Shown in pieces: positions 34,742 to 46,287 of a stretch of 64,000 nt of DNA. Source of the stretch: Liopterus haemorrhoidalis (taxonomy: Eukaryota; Arthropoda; Insecta; Coleoptera; Dytiscidae). The stretch is taken from NCBI GenBank assembly GCA_963971575.1, contig OZ020612.1, forward strand, positions 64,602,869-64,666,868. Direction: 5' to 3'. The notes beneath the pieces are model-generated. The model worked only from the letters and a program-made list of their open reading frames with translations. It was not told the DNA's origin and made no database searches. The stretch's first letter is position 1; the number at the start of each line of letters is the position of its first letter. The position numbers and the translations under genes were made by a program.

Positions 34742-35360
34742 CTCTAGTCATTAATAAACAAAATGTACAAAATGGGCATTAAGATTGATCCTTGGGGAAC
34801 CCCGAAATATCCTGTATATTTTTGTGATTCATTACGCCAAATTATTGGATTGCGTTATTTACCAAAATATTTTAACAAAATAAAATACGCAAAATATGCC
34901 GTAACCCAAAATATGCAACGTTCCTACACCAATCAACATTGGTATCAAATAAAAGCATATTTTCCCTCACTCTAGTCAATAATAAACAAAATGTACAAAA
35001 TGTGCACTAAGATTGATCCCTGAGGAACCCCGAAATATCCTGTATATTTCAATAATTTATTATGTGAATCTATCGGATTGCCTCATTTAAAAAAATATTT
35101 TAATAATATTGTGCAAAATATGCCATTACAACCCAAAATTTGCAAAGTAGGTAAAATAACACTGGTATCAAAATAGAGCATTTATTTTTTGATTCGTAAA
35201 TATGTTTGAATATCATTTGAGTGATCAAGTTATAGAACATGCAAATACATAGTTTCTCGAACTCTAATCATTAATAAATAAAATGGGTCCTAAGATTGCT
35301 CCCTGAGGAACTCCAAAATATCCTTTATACTTCAATGGGTTACGTTGTCTCAATAAGGGC
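34742..35360 (-). pseudogene. Triplicated LINE reverse-transcriptase segment
   Basis: Three tandem blocks (units starting near 34742, 34970 and 35258; spacing about 228 and 288 bases) each encode, on the minus strand, the RT motif GVPQGSILxPILYxLFIxD: copy 1 GVPQGSILMPILYILFIND, copy 2 GVPQGSILVHILYILFIID, copy 3 GVPQGAILGPILFIND. Upstream residues such as ESQKYTGYF resemble the stretch preceding the motif in LINE polymerases. No FADD motif is present. A local tandem duplication of one RT scrap is the simplest reading. Confidence 0.75.
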
Positions 35361-36008
35361 TCTGTTTTTAAGAACGCGTCCCCGATTCCGTTTTATGTTT
35401 TTTTGTTCATCCTAAATCGTCCATAAACATAATTTGTATTCTTCACAAGGTTGACGAACGCAGCCTTAAGTTCTATATGAAAGATATTAGTTTTTTTCTT
35501 GTACAAGTTATTTTCTGTGGTAGAATTGTGGCACGCCACCTTCGTGATCAATAAGAAACTAATGTTTCCAGGAAATATGATCATAAATTTATGTAAGCAA
35601 GTCGAAACACGTTGACTTTTGGATATTTGAAAATCAGAATGTGGCCTGTTCCGATATCAACATAAATAATATATATGATACCCGATGTTGCCGAATCGGG
35701 AAGGGAAGTAAAATTGATCTAACGGTCAGATTACTAATCCTCGAAGTAAAAATAACAATATTTCATCTACTCAAACTCAACGCCCACCCTAAGATTGCAG
35801 GATTCGCTAATACCTAGCCCTCAATTTCTGACATATAGAGGTCAATTTTTGCAACGGTTATTTTATTTTCGAACCTATATTTTACCCTTTATTGACTAGA
35901 GGAAAACCCAAATCCTTCAACCATCAAGGAAAATACGAAACATACATATTTAAGAGAAATAAATCAAAACAAAACTACTTTTTGTAAAACTCATAATAGC
36001 TTATCTAT
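35361..36008. other. Mostly unassigned; one dispersed repeat
   Basis: 35703-35766 (TTGATCTAACGGTCAGATTA, GAAGTAAAAATAAC) is similar to 55918-55980 (TTGATCCTTCGGTCAGATTA). Otherwise no feature. Confidence 0.5.
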
Positions 36009-37317
36009 AACTAGGGGCCTCAGCCCGGCTACGCCGGCTTTCACCCCCTTGTGGAGCCGGGGGCTATGCCCCCGGCCTGTGATTGAGTTTGAGTTTATAT
36101 CACTGTTAGTTTTGGTAGTGATAAGTAGTAAAGCTTTCTCAAAAACTGTGTTCCGTAAACTAATCAGTTACGGATTACTACGATTAACTTCTGGTAAATA
36201 TTATTAATAGCACTGCTTACTATTCTGATTACAAACTATATAGATAGCTCAGTTTAAGAATTTTATTTTGAAACCATACGTAATCATTTTATATAACAGC
36301 ATATAGTTTTTATCGGAGAGACTAAAATTTAGTAGCGGCAAAATTTGATGATAGGTTTTTCAGTACAAATATTCGATAAACCTGAACCAAAACTATTTTC
36401 ATACATTTCGAATACACCAATTAAGACGTTTCATCTTCTCTCCATGTAAAAATTTAACAACAAATACTTTGTCTCATCTCATTTCTGAAAAATATTCAAA
36501 ATACTTTTAGAACATTTAAAAAACTAACCAATATAAACACTTATTCAATTTTATGTATTTTTATACATTTCTGTAATTAAATTAACTTTAATTCTCCAGC
36601 AGTTTAACAATTTTTATGCAAATTAAAGCAAATTTAACCTTTATAGATATATTCTTCGAAAAATAACCTCAAAAAATGTCATTATAACTGTGAGAGAGAA
36701 TATACAGTGAGTCTTGGTTTAACTTTAAGAATTTATGCAAAATTGTCTCGATTAACTAATCAAAAATCATACATACCTTAAAAACGATTTTACACGTTTT
36801 TAAAATAATTTAAAACTAATATCGTGGTTATTTTATATAGAAAACTAAGTTGTCATTTCTCCTGTCAATTTACACTCAAAATGTAGTGGAGCTTGGTTTA
36901 GCTATCAATTGTAAAACTCTGGCGAATAATTAATCGAAAGATATTTACAACTTAAAATAGTATTTTACATGCTTGAAATAATATTTAGTTTTCAATTATT
37001 ACCTACTTACTTAGTAATTTTCAGTTCGGTAACATTTTTAACTGTAAGACAATTTTATGGTCAGCAAAAATGTTTGAAATCTTGAAAATTACAACAAAAA
37101 AAATGCGTAATATTTACCCACACTTATGTATTTTTTGCACTATTCAGCGATAATTAAAAAAAAAAAATCGATTGTAGATTTTTCGACTTAGTTTTGTGCT
37201 AAATTTATCTTTTGAATTATAACACATTCGTATATCGTTAACTAAGAACTATCCGTGTCGTTGAAGTATCCGTGATATGTTCAGCTTTTTAGAAATTTGT
37301 TGACGATCAACGGTACG

Positions 37318-37508
37318 GTTTCGAGGAAAAAATGAATGATTTTTATCAATAAAAATTAGTCAGTACCCCCCGTCGAAATAAAATTAAGCCTAAGCACTAA
37401 AAAAATATCACCCGGATAAGACGGTGGTTCATTTTCCTCTCTCCGCGTTACCGGAAAAATTAAGATACACCAGAAGTTGAATAGAACATACATACCAACA
37501 TTTGTATG
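37318..37508 (+). repeat. Inner inverted repeat, left arm
   Basis: Inverted match to 41834-42024 over about 190 bases at high identity: TCGAGGAAAAAATGAATGAT, AGTCAGTACCCCCCGTCGAA, GTTACCGGAAAAATTAAGAT, AACATACATACCAACA. A perfect 22-bp palindrome follows at about 37518-37539 (core CTTAACACTAGTGTTAAG). Confidence 0.85.
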
Positions 37509-38358
37509 CCTTTGTATGTCTTAACACTAGTGTTAAGACGTAATTACGTTCAGCACTAAATCTAATATGTCTTCATAGGCGCAATTTTCAAATGTAAAAT
37601 ATCAAATTGATCTGTCTATTATTTGGTCTAAATTCTATGGCCGGTCCAAATACATGTGTTTGTTGAGCAAAACCTATCTACATTACCCTCTTAAGACAAC
37701 GAACTTGCTGAGAGCATAGCTTGTTATGCTCAAACAATGTCCAGATAATTCTGTTATAATTATTTTTGTGCGCCTCAAATGTTGAACATGACATCTTGAG
37801 TATTACTTACTATCCTTTTTTGTGTATGTCGAATTGTATATCTTCTTCTAGCAGTCCTATGTCTTGCTAATCACTTTGCTTTCCTGTACTTACATTCCGT
37901 TTTCTTTGTTGTACTATTTTTGGCGTTTATTTATATCTAGTGTAGCAATAGAAGAGAGAGTTCATAGACATCTAGTTCATGACTACTATTCATTCATATT
38001 ACATACATAACAATGTATTTAAATTTAGCTCCATTTATTTTTATGTCTATTATCACTGGCATATTCACCTATTTTTGTAATTGAAATCGTCATCAATAAT
38101 ATCGTGTATCCCATAAGTGTTCTATAGATTGGTTGTGCCCATGGTAACTATAACCCTATATCAATATAATAAGCCCCTCGAGAAGACTAAATCATCATTC
38201 AGTTCAACTGTAATTGTTTTCATGGCATTGAAATCTTGCCGCTATTATTTCAAACAACTTCATGTTATTTTCTAACTGAGAAAACAAATCAGGAATGACT
38301 AAACAGTGCTTCTCAACAGTAATGATTTGCTTACTATAAGACATCGTGAGAAGAAATA

Positions 38359-39027
38359 CAAGGTGTCTCAAAAGAAATTTTATATTTAGTGGATCGATTA
38401 AAAAAAAAGTAAGCCGTATATAGAAAAAATGTTTATTAATTATTAAAATACACTTTTTGGGGATTTATTTCTTAAAAATAATATCGTCTAAATGTAGACC
38501 CTCGCGTTTTCGGCACTCATTTAATCGAACAGTCAAATTACTTATGACGTCTCGGCAGGTGGACTCAGGGATGGCTGCCATTTCGTGACGGATATTTTCT
38601 TCCAAATGCGCCAGTGAAGTCGGTTTATTGGCGTAATCTTTAGATTTAAGTTAACCTCATAGGAAAACGTCCATAGGGGTTAAATCTGGCTGCGTGGAGG
38701 CCAATTTATGTCACCTCTCCGGGAGATCAATTTGCCTGAGAAAATTTCACGAACACGTGGCAGAGACATATTGGACGTGTGTGAAGTTGCTCCGTCCTGT
38801 TGGAACCATGTTCTTTGGTTATAGCCAGGAAAGTTTTGCAGTTCAGGTACCAAGAAGTTGTGTAACATCTCCACATAACGCTCTGAATTCACTGTAACTG
38901 TACGCCCCCTTTCGTCTTCAAAAAAGTAAGGGCCGATAATTCCTCGCGCCGACATCGCAGCCCATACGGTCACTTTAGGCGAATGTAGGGGTTTCTGATG
39001 TTTGCGTTTCGGATTCGTTGCACTCCA
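38359..39027 (-). mobile_element. DD41D element, copy B (truncated)
   Basis: Identical left end to copy A (CAAGGTGTCTCAAAAG) after TA, running 669 bases through the C-terminal half of the transposase, then cut within the sequence ahead of the second catalytic region (CATTCGTTGCACTCCA-like junction near 39021-39027). The frame is broken by a one-base loss near 38690 (TCTGGCTGCG versus TCTGGACTGCG in copy A). The N-terminal half and the other terminus are missing. Confidence 0.9.
38465..38973 (-). pseudogene. DD41D transposase C-terminal half, broken
   Basis: The frame MTVWAAMSARGIIGPYFFED to FQQDGATSHTSNMSLP and GDINWPPRS is open from 38973 to about 38690; a frameshift then separates it from the region containing the third acid and the C-terminus. 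Very close to copy A in sequence, so a recent loss. Confidence 0.85.
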
Positions 39028-39230
39028 TAGACGGCCCCTAGCGCACTAAGGAAAAGGGCGCCGATGAGCTTGACTAAGGGGCGCGACATTACGAAAGCGA
39101 GCACCTTTTTTTTGCTCTTCACTTGGATTTTGGGAGGTGAGGACCTTGTTTTTGCTTATCACTTACATTTATTTGCCAAGGGCACCAAAACGCAGTTTTG
39201 TCCCTAGCGCAAGTTTTCCTTACTGCGGTT
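39028..39230. repeat. AAGTGAGGACC-core repeat abutting DD41D copy B
   Basis: Contains TTTTTTTGCTCTTCACTTGG, GGGAGGTGAGGACCTTG and edge sequences GGGCGCC / CCCTAGCGCA, as in the hAT MITEs at 1855, 28245 and 47860. It joins directly to the truncated DD41D copy. No complete termini or duplication seen. Confidence 0.55.
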
Positions 39231-39234
39231 CTGA

Positions 39235-40192
39235 GCTCAGTCGCTGAAACAGCGCAGTTCGTCATTTTGCGTCATAACTTCAATAAACTTAGTGGCGAAA
39301 AAATAACTAAATCGATTTTTTTTGCATGTGAATTATAGACTAATATTGCTCTTTACTCTTTTATTTTACTAAAATATACCTTTTGAAGTCATATTTAGTT
39401 TGTGTTAGATAGTCATTTTGAAGATTTACAAATTTTAAAAGTATTTGTTTAATACAGTGACATTTGTATTGGTATCTCTGAATAAAACGATGTTTACATT
39501 TGTCATTTAATAATACGTCTGTTGTGTTCTGTTGATACTGACTTGCGTTCAAATATCTAACTTATAGTAATTTTTAAAAACCTTGTTTATTTAGTTTGTT
39601 GCCAACGGAGTGGCCGAGCGCATTAAGTCGTGCGGTTTTAGACTGTTAGAAACAGGCGTGACTCGGCGGCCGGTGGTTCGAGCCTGCTTCGTTGGTGATA
39701 TTATTCGGGCGAGAATAATATGTTTACATTACTCTCATTTTCACAATCATTCACCCCTCATCCAGGTGTAGGAGCTCGCCCCCTGGCATCGGCGATTAGC
39801 CACGTTGCAGAAATAGGCCGATGTAAAATAAATAATATAATAATAAAATAATATTTAGTTTGTTGTTTATTTAGCAGTTTTGTGTTTAGTTATATATTTT
39901 CTTATTTGGTTTTGTGTGTACTGCATAGTTTTTAGGTTATATTTAACTTATTTTTATTTTCTTTTCTTTGATCATATTTTTGGATCACATCAGTCCTTTG
40001 TAGGACTATTTTGCCTATTAGAATAGTTTATTTGTTTCTATTCTGTTCTTATTCCTATATTTTCATTTCATTTCGATACAAGTGACAGCGTACAAATATT
40101 ACATTCGTTAAATAGATGAATGTAAACGTACTAAACCTGACGTCACATTTTTTTGTGACGTTTCAAGTGACGCAACTGCACTGTTTCGCCGA
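39235..40192. mobile_element. Element V, complete copy with SINE inside
   Basis: The left end AGCTCAGTCGCTGAAACAGC and the right end read inward, AAATCGGCGAAACAGTGCAG, are inverted relatives (shared core GAAACAGYGCAGTT). Removing the SINE (39602-39851 plus duplication) leaves about 700 bp without an ORF. A left-end fragment is at 5729-6012. Confidence 0.6.
39602..39851 (+). mobile_element. tRNA-derived SINE (family 1), full length
   Basis: Perfect 14-bp direct repeats TATTTAGTTTGTTG flank it (39588-39601, 39852-39865). The head is tRNA-like with a long variable arm (Ser/Leu style): A box GTGGCCGAGCGCATT and B box GGTTCGAGCC, the internal pol III promoter. The body includes CACCCCTCATCCAGGTGTAG and ends CGTTGCAGAAATAGGCCGAT, then (TAAAA)-type repeats. 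A 5'-truncated relative with the same tail is at 51075-51134. Confidence 0.9.
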
Positions 40193-40333
40193 TTTCCCTA
40201 TATTAACTAAATTAATATCAAAATTCAATCCTTCGTGGACAATCGAATCCTTTTGAATATCGCATCCAAGTCAATAAGCAATGCAGGTATAAAGAGTAAA
40301 CCAGACATTAATTTGAAATGACATTAGTGACTC

Positions 40334-40984
40334 CTACCAAATATACAAATAGTACATAATAGGTGGAGTAGGTTCAAATAGAAATCCATTTATCATGTCT
40401 AATTGTGGAATACCCAAATAAATACTAATGAAATAAAGAAATAATTCAGATAAGGCTGTATAATCTAGGAAATACGTATTTTTCGAAAGAAAGTGTTGCA
40501 GGAAAAATTCGTGCGATTTATGGGCGAGGAGCTCTACATATTTTGCTACTAACATTTTTTGCCGGAACTTCGATAAAACATACAACAAAATGTTTTTTTG
40601 CAAATATCTCCGTTCCAGTGTAAAATTCGAAAAAAATATATCCATACTGAATTAAGGAAGAATAATTTCTCTATAATTTTAGCTTTTATAAGATTTCTTT
40701 GAATTTTTAACACCTTTTCTACGGATACAAATCTGTAATGTCTGCAATAGCGACATCTTGAAATCTAATTGTGCGAACCATTTATCCAACTTCATCAATT
40801 CTGGAATGTAATTTTTTTGTTTTCCTGCTACATCTCTGCCCAAACTTTGTTTTGGATTTAATCCACCAGTTAACCAGCATTTTGGTGGTATATATCCCAT
40901 GGTTTGGTACTGCTTGTTGTAGCAATGCAAGATGTTGAAAAAGGATGCGTACACATTGTTTCTTGTACAAATTATATTGAGCAT
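40334..40984 (-). other. Two adjacent hypothetical frames in the 6.85-kb element
   Basis: Minus frames of 101 codons (40679-40984, starting MLNIICTRNNVYASF) and 103 codons (40334-40645, starting MDIFFSNFTLERRYL) follow each other with a 33-base gap. No domain recognised. Hydrophobic and aromatic residues are plentiful, as in random AT-rich DNA. They could be relic coding sequence of the element or chance. Confidence 0.2.
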
Positions 40985-41833
40985 GTAATTTTTAACTTTG
41001 TTTTGTTCTTAATTAGAATGAATCTGTCTGTTTAGCTCGAGATGGTACATTAATTAAAATACTTTACAACTATTTTTCCACTTTAATTGCAAATATCTCC
41101 TTGTTTTTTTCACTCTTCTTTGGTTTATTTCCCTTTGTTTGCTATCAGTATTAAATTTTATCTGATTTTTTTCTATTTTATTAGTTTTTATTTTATTGGA
41201 AAGCGCATTAATATTCATCGTTTCGTTTATAGATTTTTATAAGCGTTTATCTTTTAATTACAAGAAAATGGGAATTTAAACCAGTATAGTGGAAAATAAA
41301 AAACATTGTATAAGTCATTTTGTAACCTAGTTTTGAATTATAACCAGTTTTAACACAAGTTAGAATAAAATAATGTGTCCAAATTTTTGTGATGTTCTTT
41401 CAGTACGCTGCCTAAACGCCGTGAATAACGAGTTTTAGAGATTAACGAGAAATTAACGAGGAATTAGAAATTTAAAACAACTTCCTATTCCTTTACACAT
41501 TAATGAAAAAAATCATAATTTTGACTTTGAAAATTATCTTATTTTAGATACTGAAAATAATTATTATAAGACTTATAAAAGAAATGATATATATCAAATC
41601 TAATAAAAATAATATGAATGTCCAACAAGACACTACCAATTTGCACAATTGTTATGACTACGTCATCAGCTGTATAAAAGATAATAAATCTATACGCGCG
41701 TTTTATTCGAATTTCTGATTGTCTTAACTAGTTTATTAATTTTTCTTTATCTCCGTTAATGTTGTCGCAGTCTGTTTTCACAATGTTAGTCAGCTAGGTT
41801 AATTTGCTTCCATGTTAATCTACTATTATATTG

Positions 41834-42024
41834 TACAAGTGTTGGTATGTATGTTCTATTCAACGTCTGGTGTATCTTCATTTTTCCGGTAACGCGGAGA
41901 GAGAAAAATGAACCGCCCTCTCATCCGGGTGATATTTTTTTAGTGCTTAGGCTTAATTTTATTTCGACAGGGGGTACTGACTAATTTTTATTGATAAAAA
42001 TCATGCATTTTTTCCTCGAATCCG
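41834..42024 (-). repeat. Inner inverted repeat, right arm
   Basis: Complement of 37318-37508: TGTTGGTATGTATGTTCTAT, TTTTTCCGGTAACGCGGAGA, TTCGACAGGGGGTACTGACT, TTTTTTCCTCGA. Confidence 0.85.
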
Positions 42025-42128
42025 TGTCGAATCAAAGTCACCAATGATCGGCACGGACAGGTTTTATCAGACGATAATTCAAAAATATTCTTAATACAAG
42101 ACGGCCGGTCCAGAATATTTACGGCGAG

Positions 42129-42735
42129 AATCAAAATGTTAAATGGTAATAATGGTTCAGGATAGCTTTTTGAACGTGCGAGATAATATTTTGAGGTATC
42201 AGAAAACATTTTTCAAAGAATCTGGGCCATTATTGGAAATATGCTTACAAGATTTCAGAAGGTGACAGCTGTCCAATTTTTTGCATTTTAAAATGGGAGG
42301 AGATTTCACATTTTGAACGTGTTTCTTGACAGAAGAATACTAATTAAGGATTTAAGGTGAATTAACGATAAAGTTTAAGACATTTGCAGGGCGAATTTCC
42401 ATAAAATAGTGTTAAAAAAGATTTATAGATATTAAAAATTTCAGGGTTAATCAAAGTGTTAAGTGGTGATGATGGTTCAAGATAGCTTATTTGACGTGCG
42501 AGATAATATTTTGAGGCATCAGAAAACATTTTTCAAAGAATGTGGCCCATTATTGGAAATATGCTTACAAGATTTCAGAAGGTGACAGCTGTCAAATTTT
42601 TTGCATTTTAAAATGGGACGAGATTTCACATTTTGAACGTATTTCTTGATAGAAGAAAACTAATTAAGTATTTAAGGTGAATTAACGATAAAACTTAAGA
42701 CATTTGCAGGGGGAATTTCCATAAAATAGTGTTAA
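42129..42735 (+). repeat. Tandem duplication, period about 322 bases
   Basis: The block from AATCAAAATGTTAAATGGTA to CCATAAAATAGTGTTAAAAA repeats once (second copy begins AATCAAAGTGTTAAGTGGTG at about 42451), with only scattered substitutions. It lies just inside the right end of the 6.85-kb element. Confidence 0.85.
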
Positions 42736-42861
42736 AAAAAGATGAGCGACGAGTTTTATAATCGACAAGTGCGACAAAATTATATTAAAACGAGTCGCGA
42801 AGCGACGAGTTTTAACAATGTAGGGGAGAAGACCGGCGTAGCCGGGCTGAGGCCCCTAGTT

Positions 42862-44320
42862 CTGTGATATTTTGTGATTGATTTTTGTCTATTTTACTGT
42901 ATTTTATTTCATAACAATTATTAATCTGTGATACTTAATATTTTATGACTTTATAGTGTTTATAATCTGGTTTTTTATTTGTGTTTAAAATATTCTATAA
43001 TAATATGACAGTTTTTTATTATCCACCTTCATCTAAGGGAGGACTACTCACATCACTTAACATGTACCATTATTGAGTAAGTTTTATATTTAATTAAGAC
43101 ACAATTGACTAATTTATTGAATAATTCCTAATTTGTTGTTTCTCTGTTTTCAAATTATTTAGTGTAACTGAAGAAGAAATATAAGTTTATCGAAACTAGT
43201 TTTACGTCAATACGGAGTAATTCTTTGGTCCTGACCTACTATCCCGGAATCTAATAAACTATTCATATTATTGTAACTTGGTCAATAAATAAATATTATT
43301 ATTTAATGATCATATACCTCCCTAGCCCAATGGTATGGGGACGAAAACGATACATTGTTACCTTAAAGATTCCCGATGAATTGAGCGTATTGAGAGTATT
43401 TTGATGTTTACTTTCTATGTTATGCGTTATCGCAATTTGCATTTTGATTTTTCTAAATGATCTTTGTATCAATATCCTTATCAAAATAAAATTTAATGAG
43501 TTTTTAATCAATGCTCTTATTGCAGATTTTATCTCTTTTGGCTAAATCTCTTATAAATCTCTTTGGCTAAAGCTCTTTGACTGCTCCAACATAATGCACC
43601 TTTAAGCGCAAGTAGCCATCGTTGCCATCTTCTAATCCCATCTAACATTGTTTAATATTGTTCAGGTCATTAAATTATAACCCAAGTTTCCAAATTAGAT
43701 ACTGTACCAGTTAGAAGCAAAAATGACAATTAAAGTAAGAAGATTTTACGATTGAGTGTAATTTATAGGTTGTATGATGTGGCAAAGAAGCATGCAGTTG
43801 CGGTGTTATACATAGCCTTTGGCATGTTGAGTACAGGGAATGCAACGTTGCCACACTAAACACTGTTCCTTTTCTCATCAGCTCATTAATTAAAGCACTT
43901 AGAATAGTTTATGTTATTGATTGTAGCTAGTTGCTCTACATGCGTCATTCGTTTCGAAATATATTACAGATATTTTACTCTCGTAAAGAAACATAAATGA
44001 TAATCCATAGATCAAATGCAACAAGACTTCAAAAACAGATATCAAGAAGCTCTAATAAAACTAAGCTTGCCGTCAGTTCCTCTCTACAAACACGGTTTCG
44101 TAATTCAAGGGTTTTGGTTAACTAATTATATTTTTAGAAAAAAAAAAAAAATAGTTATTAAAGCACCAATGTTTTTTAGACTAAACAAGGTACGAAGATT
44201 TCGAAAATTAAAATGTACGTGTCTATCTTTTACAGTTTTCAAGACAGAATTTTTCGAAATTATGGAAAAAAATCTAAGAATTCGAAAAATCTAATTATTA
44301 TTATAAAATCTAAAATACAA
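42862..44320. other. AT-rich stretch, nothing recognised
   Basis: GAAGAAGAAATATAAGTTTA and CGAAACTAG near 43170 resemble the 3' region of some LINEs, but no frame supports it. Confidence 0.45.
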
Positions 44321-44324
44321 GTGG

Positions 44325-44515
44325 TCCAAAAAAAGGTCCTCATTTCTATATTAAGCAAAACGCGTAACAACCATACCAACCACATGTTTTTAGATCACTT
44401 AGGAAGGCTCATCACTTCTATTTTGAAAAAAAAAAACACGTATAAAACACGTGTTTTTGGAGCTCTTGGAGAGGGTTCAAGCCCCTAAGCCCCCCCCCCC
44501 CATTTGCGCCCTTAA
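44325..44515. repeat. Partial MITE with AAGTG-GTCC core
   Basis: TACAAGTGGTCCAAAAAAAG and GGTCCTCATTTC at the left, GATCACTTAGGAAGGCTCAT and CATCACTTCTATTTTG after it, then a C-run and GCGCCCTTAACCAG. Same internal theme as the hAT MITEs, but only one possible end is visible. Confidence 0.4.
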
Positions 44516-44635
44516 CCAGCATATATGTATGCACGTTTAGCTGGACGCGTACTGAACCGTAAGCCACTGATGACCACAAATCGAAAACTTCTGAACTTTA
44601 AAGCGGGGCCACATTAGCGAACTGATCCTGTAATG

Positions 44636-45802
44636 CAGTGTTTTCCAATCTTTTTTTTTAGATGTAGTTTGACCCATTATGATCGTTACAACGTTTAAAA
44701 ATAACAAATATATCTACTTTTGGTTAATTTTTTGATTTTTTGTTAATTTTTACCGACCGCCAACATATATAAGGTAGGTAATGTGATCATACCGATTTTG
44801 ACATTTCGAGATTTTGATGGATCTCCACGAACTGAGGTCCATACATAACGTTTTGACTATTTTTAGCAAGATGTCCCAGCAAACATTTTTATACGGGCCA
44901 GTACTGGTAAAGCACATACTCCCCGGCATTGAAAGTAATGGGCCAGTACCCCGGTGTCCCCGTGGCCATTACTGGCCCATTGATGTATCAGTTGCCGGCC
45001 CAGCTACGGTAAAGTGCAAAATAATCGCATTAGTTGCAAGATTTATTTCTGATGGTTTTAAGTAAAAAGTATGAGTGAAGAAGAGTGCTTATAAAATGCT
45101 GGTAAAGTACTTCGTATAGGCGGAATGCGAAATACAAATGTGAAGTACATTATTAATACTGGCGTTGCACTTACTTTTGGTGCCAGTAATTTACCAGCAT
45201 AAAAGCAGTTAGCCGGCATTCGGCCGTTAGTTGAATGTTTGCTGGGGTCTGTCGGTCTGTCTGTCTGTCCGTCTGTCTGTGTACACGTGCAGAGCAAATT
45301 CGGCTAAAAGGATTTTTATGAAACTTCATGTTGGCACGAGTTGATCAACTTTTGGTAAAAATCGGTTGACTAGAAATGGGAGTTTCCTCGTGTCGATTTT
45401 AGCAAGAGAAAAATATTTCGAAAAAATGTATTTAACAAAAGTTGCAATAACTAACAACTTTTATTTGAGACATTTTTTGATAAAACGAAAAAAAACATTA
45501 AATATTTTTCGATTTTTTTTTTTTAAGTATCTATTTTAGGCCATGTTATTTCTACTCTGCTGCTATAATGTATTTTATGCAAGTACTTTGTGATGGCGGT
45601 CGGTCCTGTGGTGGCCACAGCTGATTTTTTAATGATCTTTTGTTTATTTTCTGTGATTTTTGTTAATTTTTCAGTGATTTTTTTACTGATATTATATATA
45701 TCTACAATAAATTTGTTTAATAGTACATATATTTTTTGTGGTCCGCAGTAGAAAATTAAATATTTTACTGGTCCTTGATACGGTTTTGGTTGAAAACCGC
45801 TG
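44636..45802 (-). mobile_element. Non-autonomous hAT element, GACA-repeat family, copy 2
   Basis: Ends CAGTGTTTTCCAATC and, from the right, CAGCGGTTTTCAACC. The interior is the inverse of 17535-18658 (AAAAGGATTTTTATGAAACT, GAGTTGATCAACTTTTGGTA, GGCGGTCGGTCCTGTGGTGG) with a (CTGT)n tract near 45255. The 8-base flanks (CTGTAATG, TTTTAGAT) do not match each other, though both have a central TA. A 372-bp element is nested inside. Confidence 0.65.
44875..45246. mobile_element. Nested TIR element with CCCAGCAAACAT ends
   Basis: The left end CCCAGCAAACATTTTTATAC and the right end read inward, CCCAGCAAACATTCAACTAA, share 14 bases. It interrupts hAT copy 2 beside its CTGT tract. GT occurs on each side, so a 2-bp duplication is possible. 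GC-rich internal repeats (GGGCCAGTA, TGGCCCATTG). No ORF. Confidence 0.65.
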
Positions 45803-46287
45803 TTTTAGATTGCACCATACCCTTTTTCTAACGGTCATCGGCCAAGTAAATCCTCTTCAAGTATAGAAACTTTGGATGAAATTAGATGGACCACACAAGT
45901 TCTTAAATTCAGGTTGTTCAAAGAGCTAGACTAGACCTAATATAAGAAGAGTTAAGTTGGTCGTTTTGTCGAGGTTACGACCATCAATGAGTTTATTCAT
46001 TGCTGTCGGCAGCTGCTCTTTTCATTCAGCGCTCGTCTAAAAGGAATTATGGCTGGTAATTAGTAGCACGCGTACATTCTGCAATTATTGTAATGCGTAT
46101 ACTGAGAGTGCAGCTAGCAAACGGACATTCGAGGTGATCTATAGCGGTTTCCATGATATGCTTCATGGCTTTTTAATTGGAGACACATTTAGGAAGATGA
46201 TGTTTCATATCACAAACAGAAATGGCAATCTAATTTAAATTAAACAGAAACAGGCATACTAGATAAATATTCCTCTGTATTTAATAC
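45803..46287. other. Nothing recognised
   Basis: No supportable feature. Confidence 0.5.

Larger units (their letters stand above)
36009..42861. mobile_element. Large 6.85-kb element with 29-bp GC-rich inverted ends
   Basis: AACTAGGGGCCTCAGCCCGG, then CTACGCCGG, opens at 36009, and its exact complement closes at 42861. Close inside the left end is a 9-bp-stem hairpin (GCCGGGGGC-TAT-GCCCCCGGC, 36056-36076). Close inside the right end is GTCGCGAAGCGAC. A second, inner inverted pair lies at 37318-37508 / 41834-42024. Later insertions (DD41D copy B, element V with a SINE) take up about 1.8 kb. I recognise no transposase. Two adjacent minus frames (40334-40984) are the only ORF candidates. No target duplication is obvious, and the superfamily is unknown. 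Confidence 0.7.

Noticed and set aside
39602..39680. Candidate Ser/Leu-type tRNA gene
   Set aside because: It heads a SINE with a tail and target duplication; the tRNA stems do not close well.
44636..45802. Matching 8-bp duplication for the second GACA-family hAT
   Set aside because: Flanks CTGTAATG and TTTTAGAT do not match, so no duplication is claimed.
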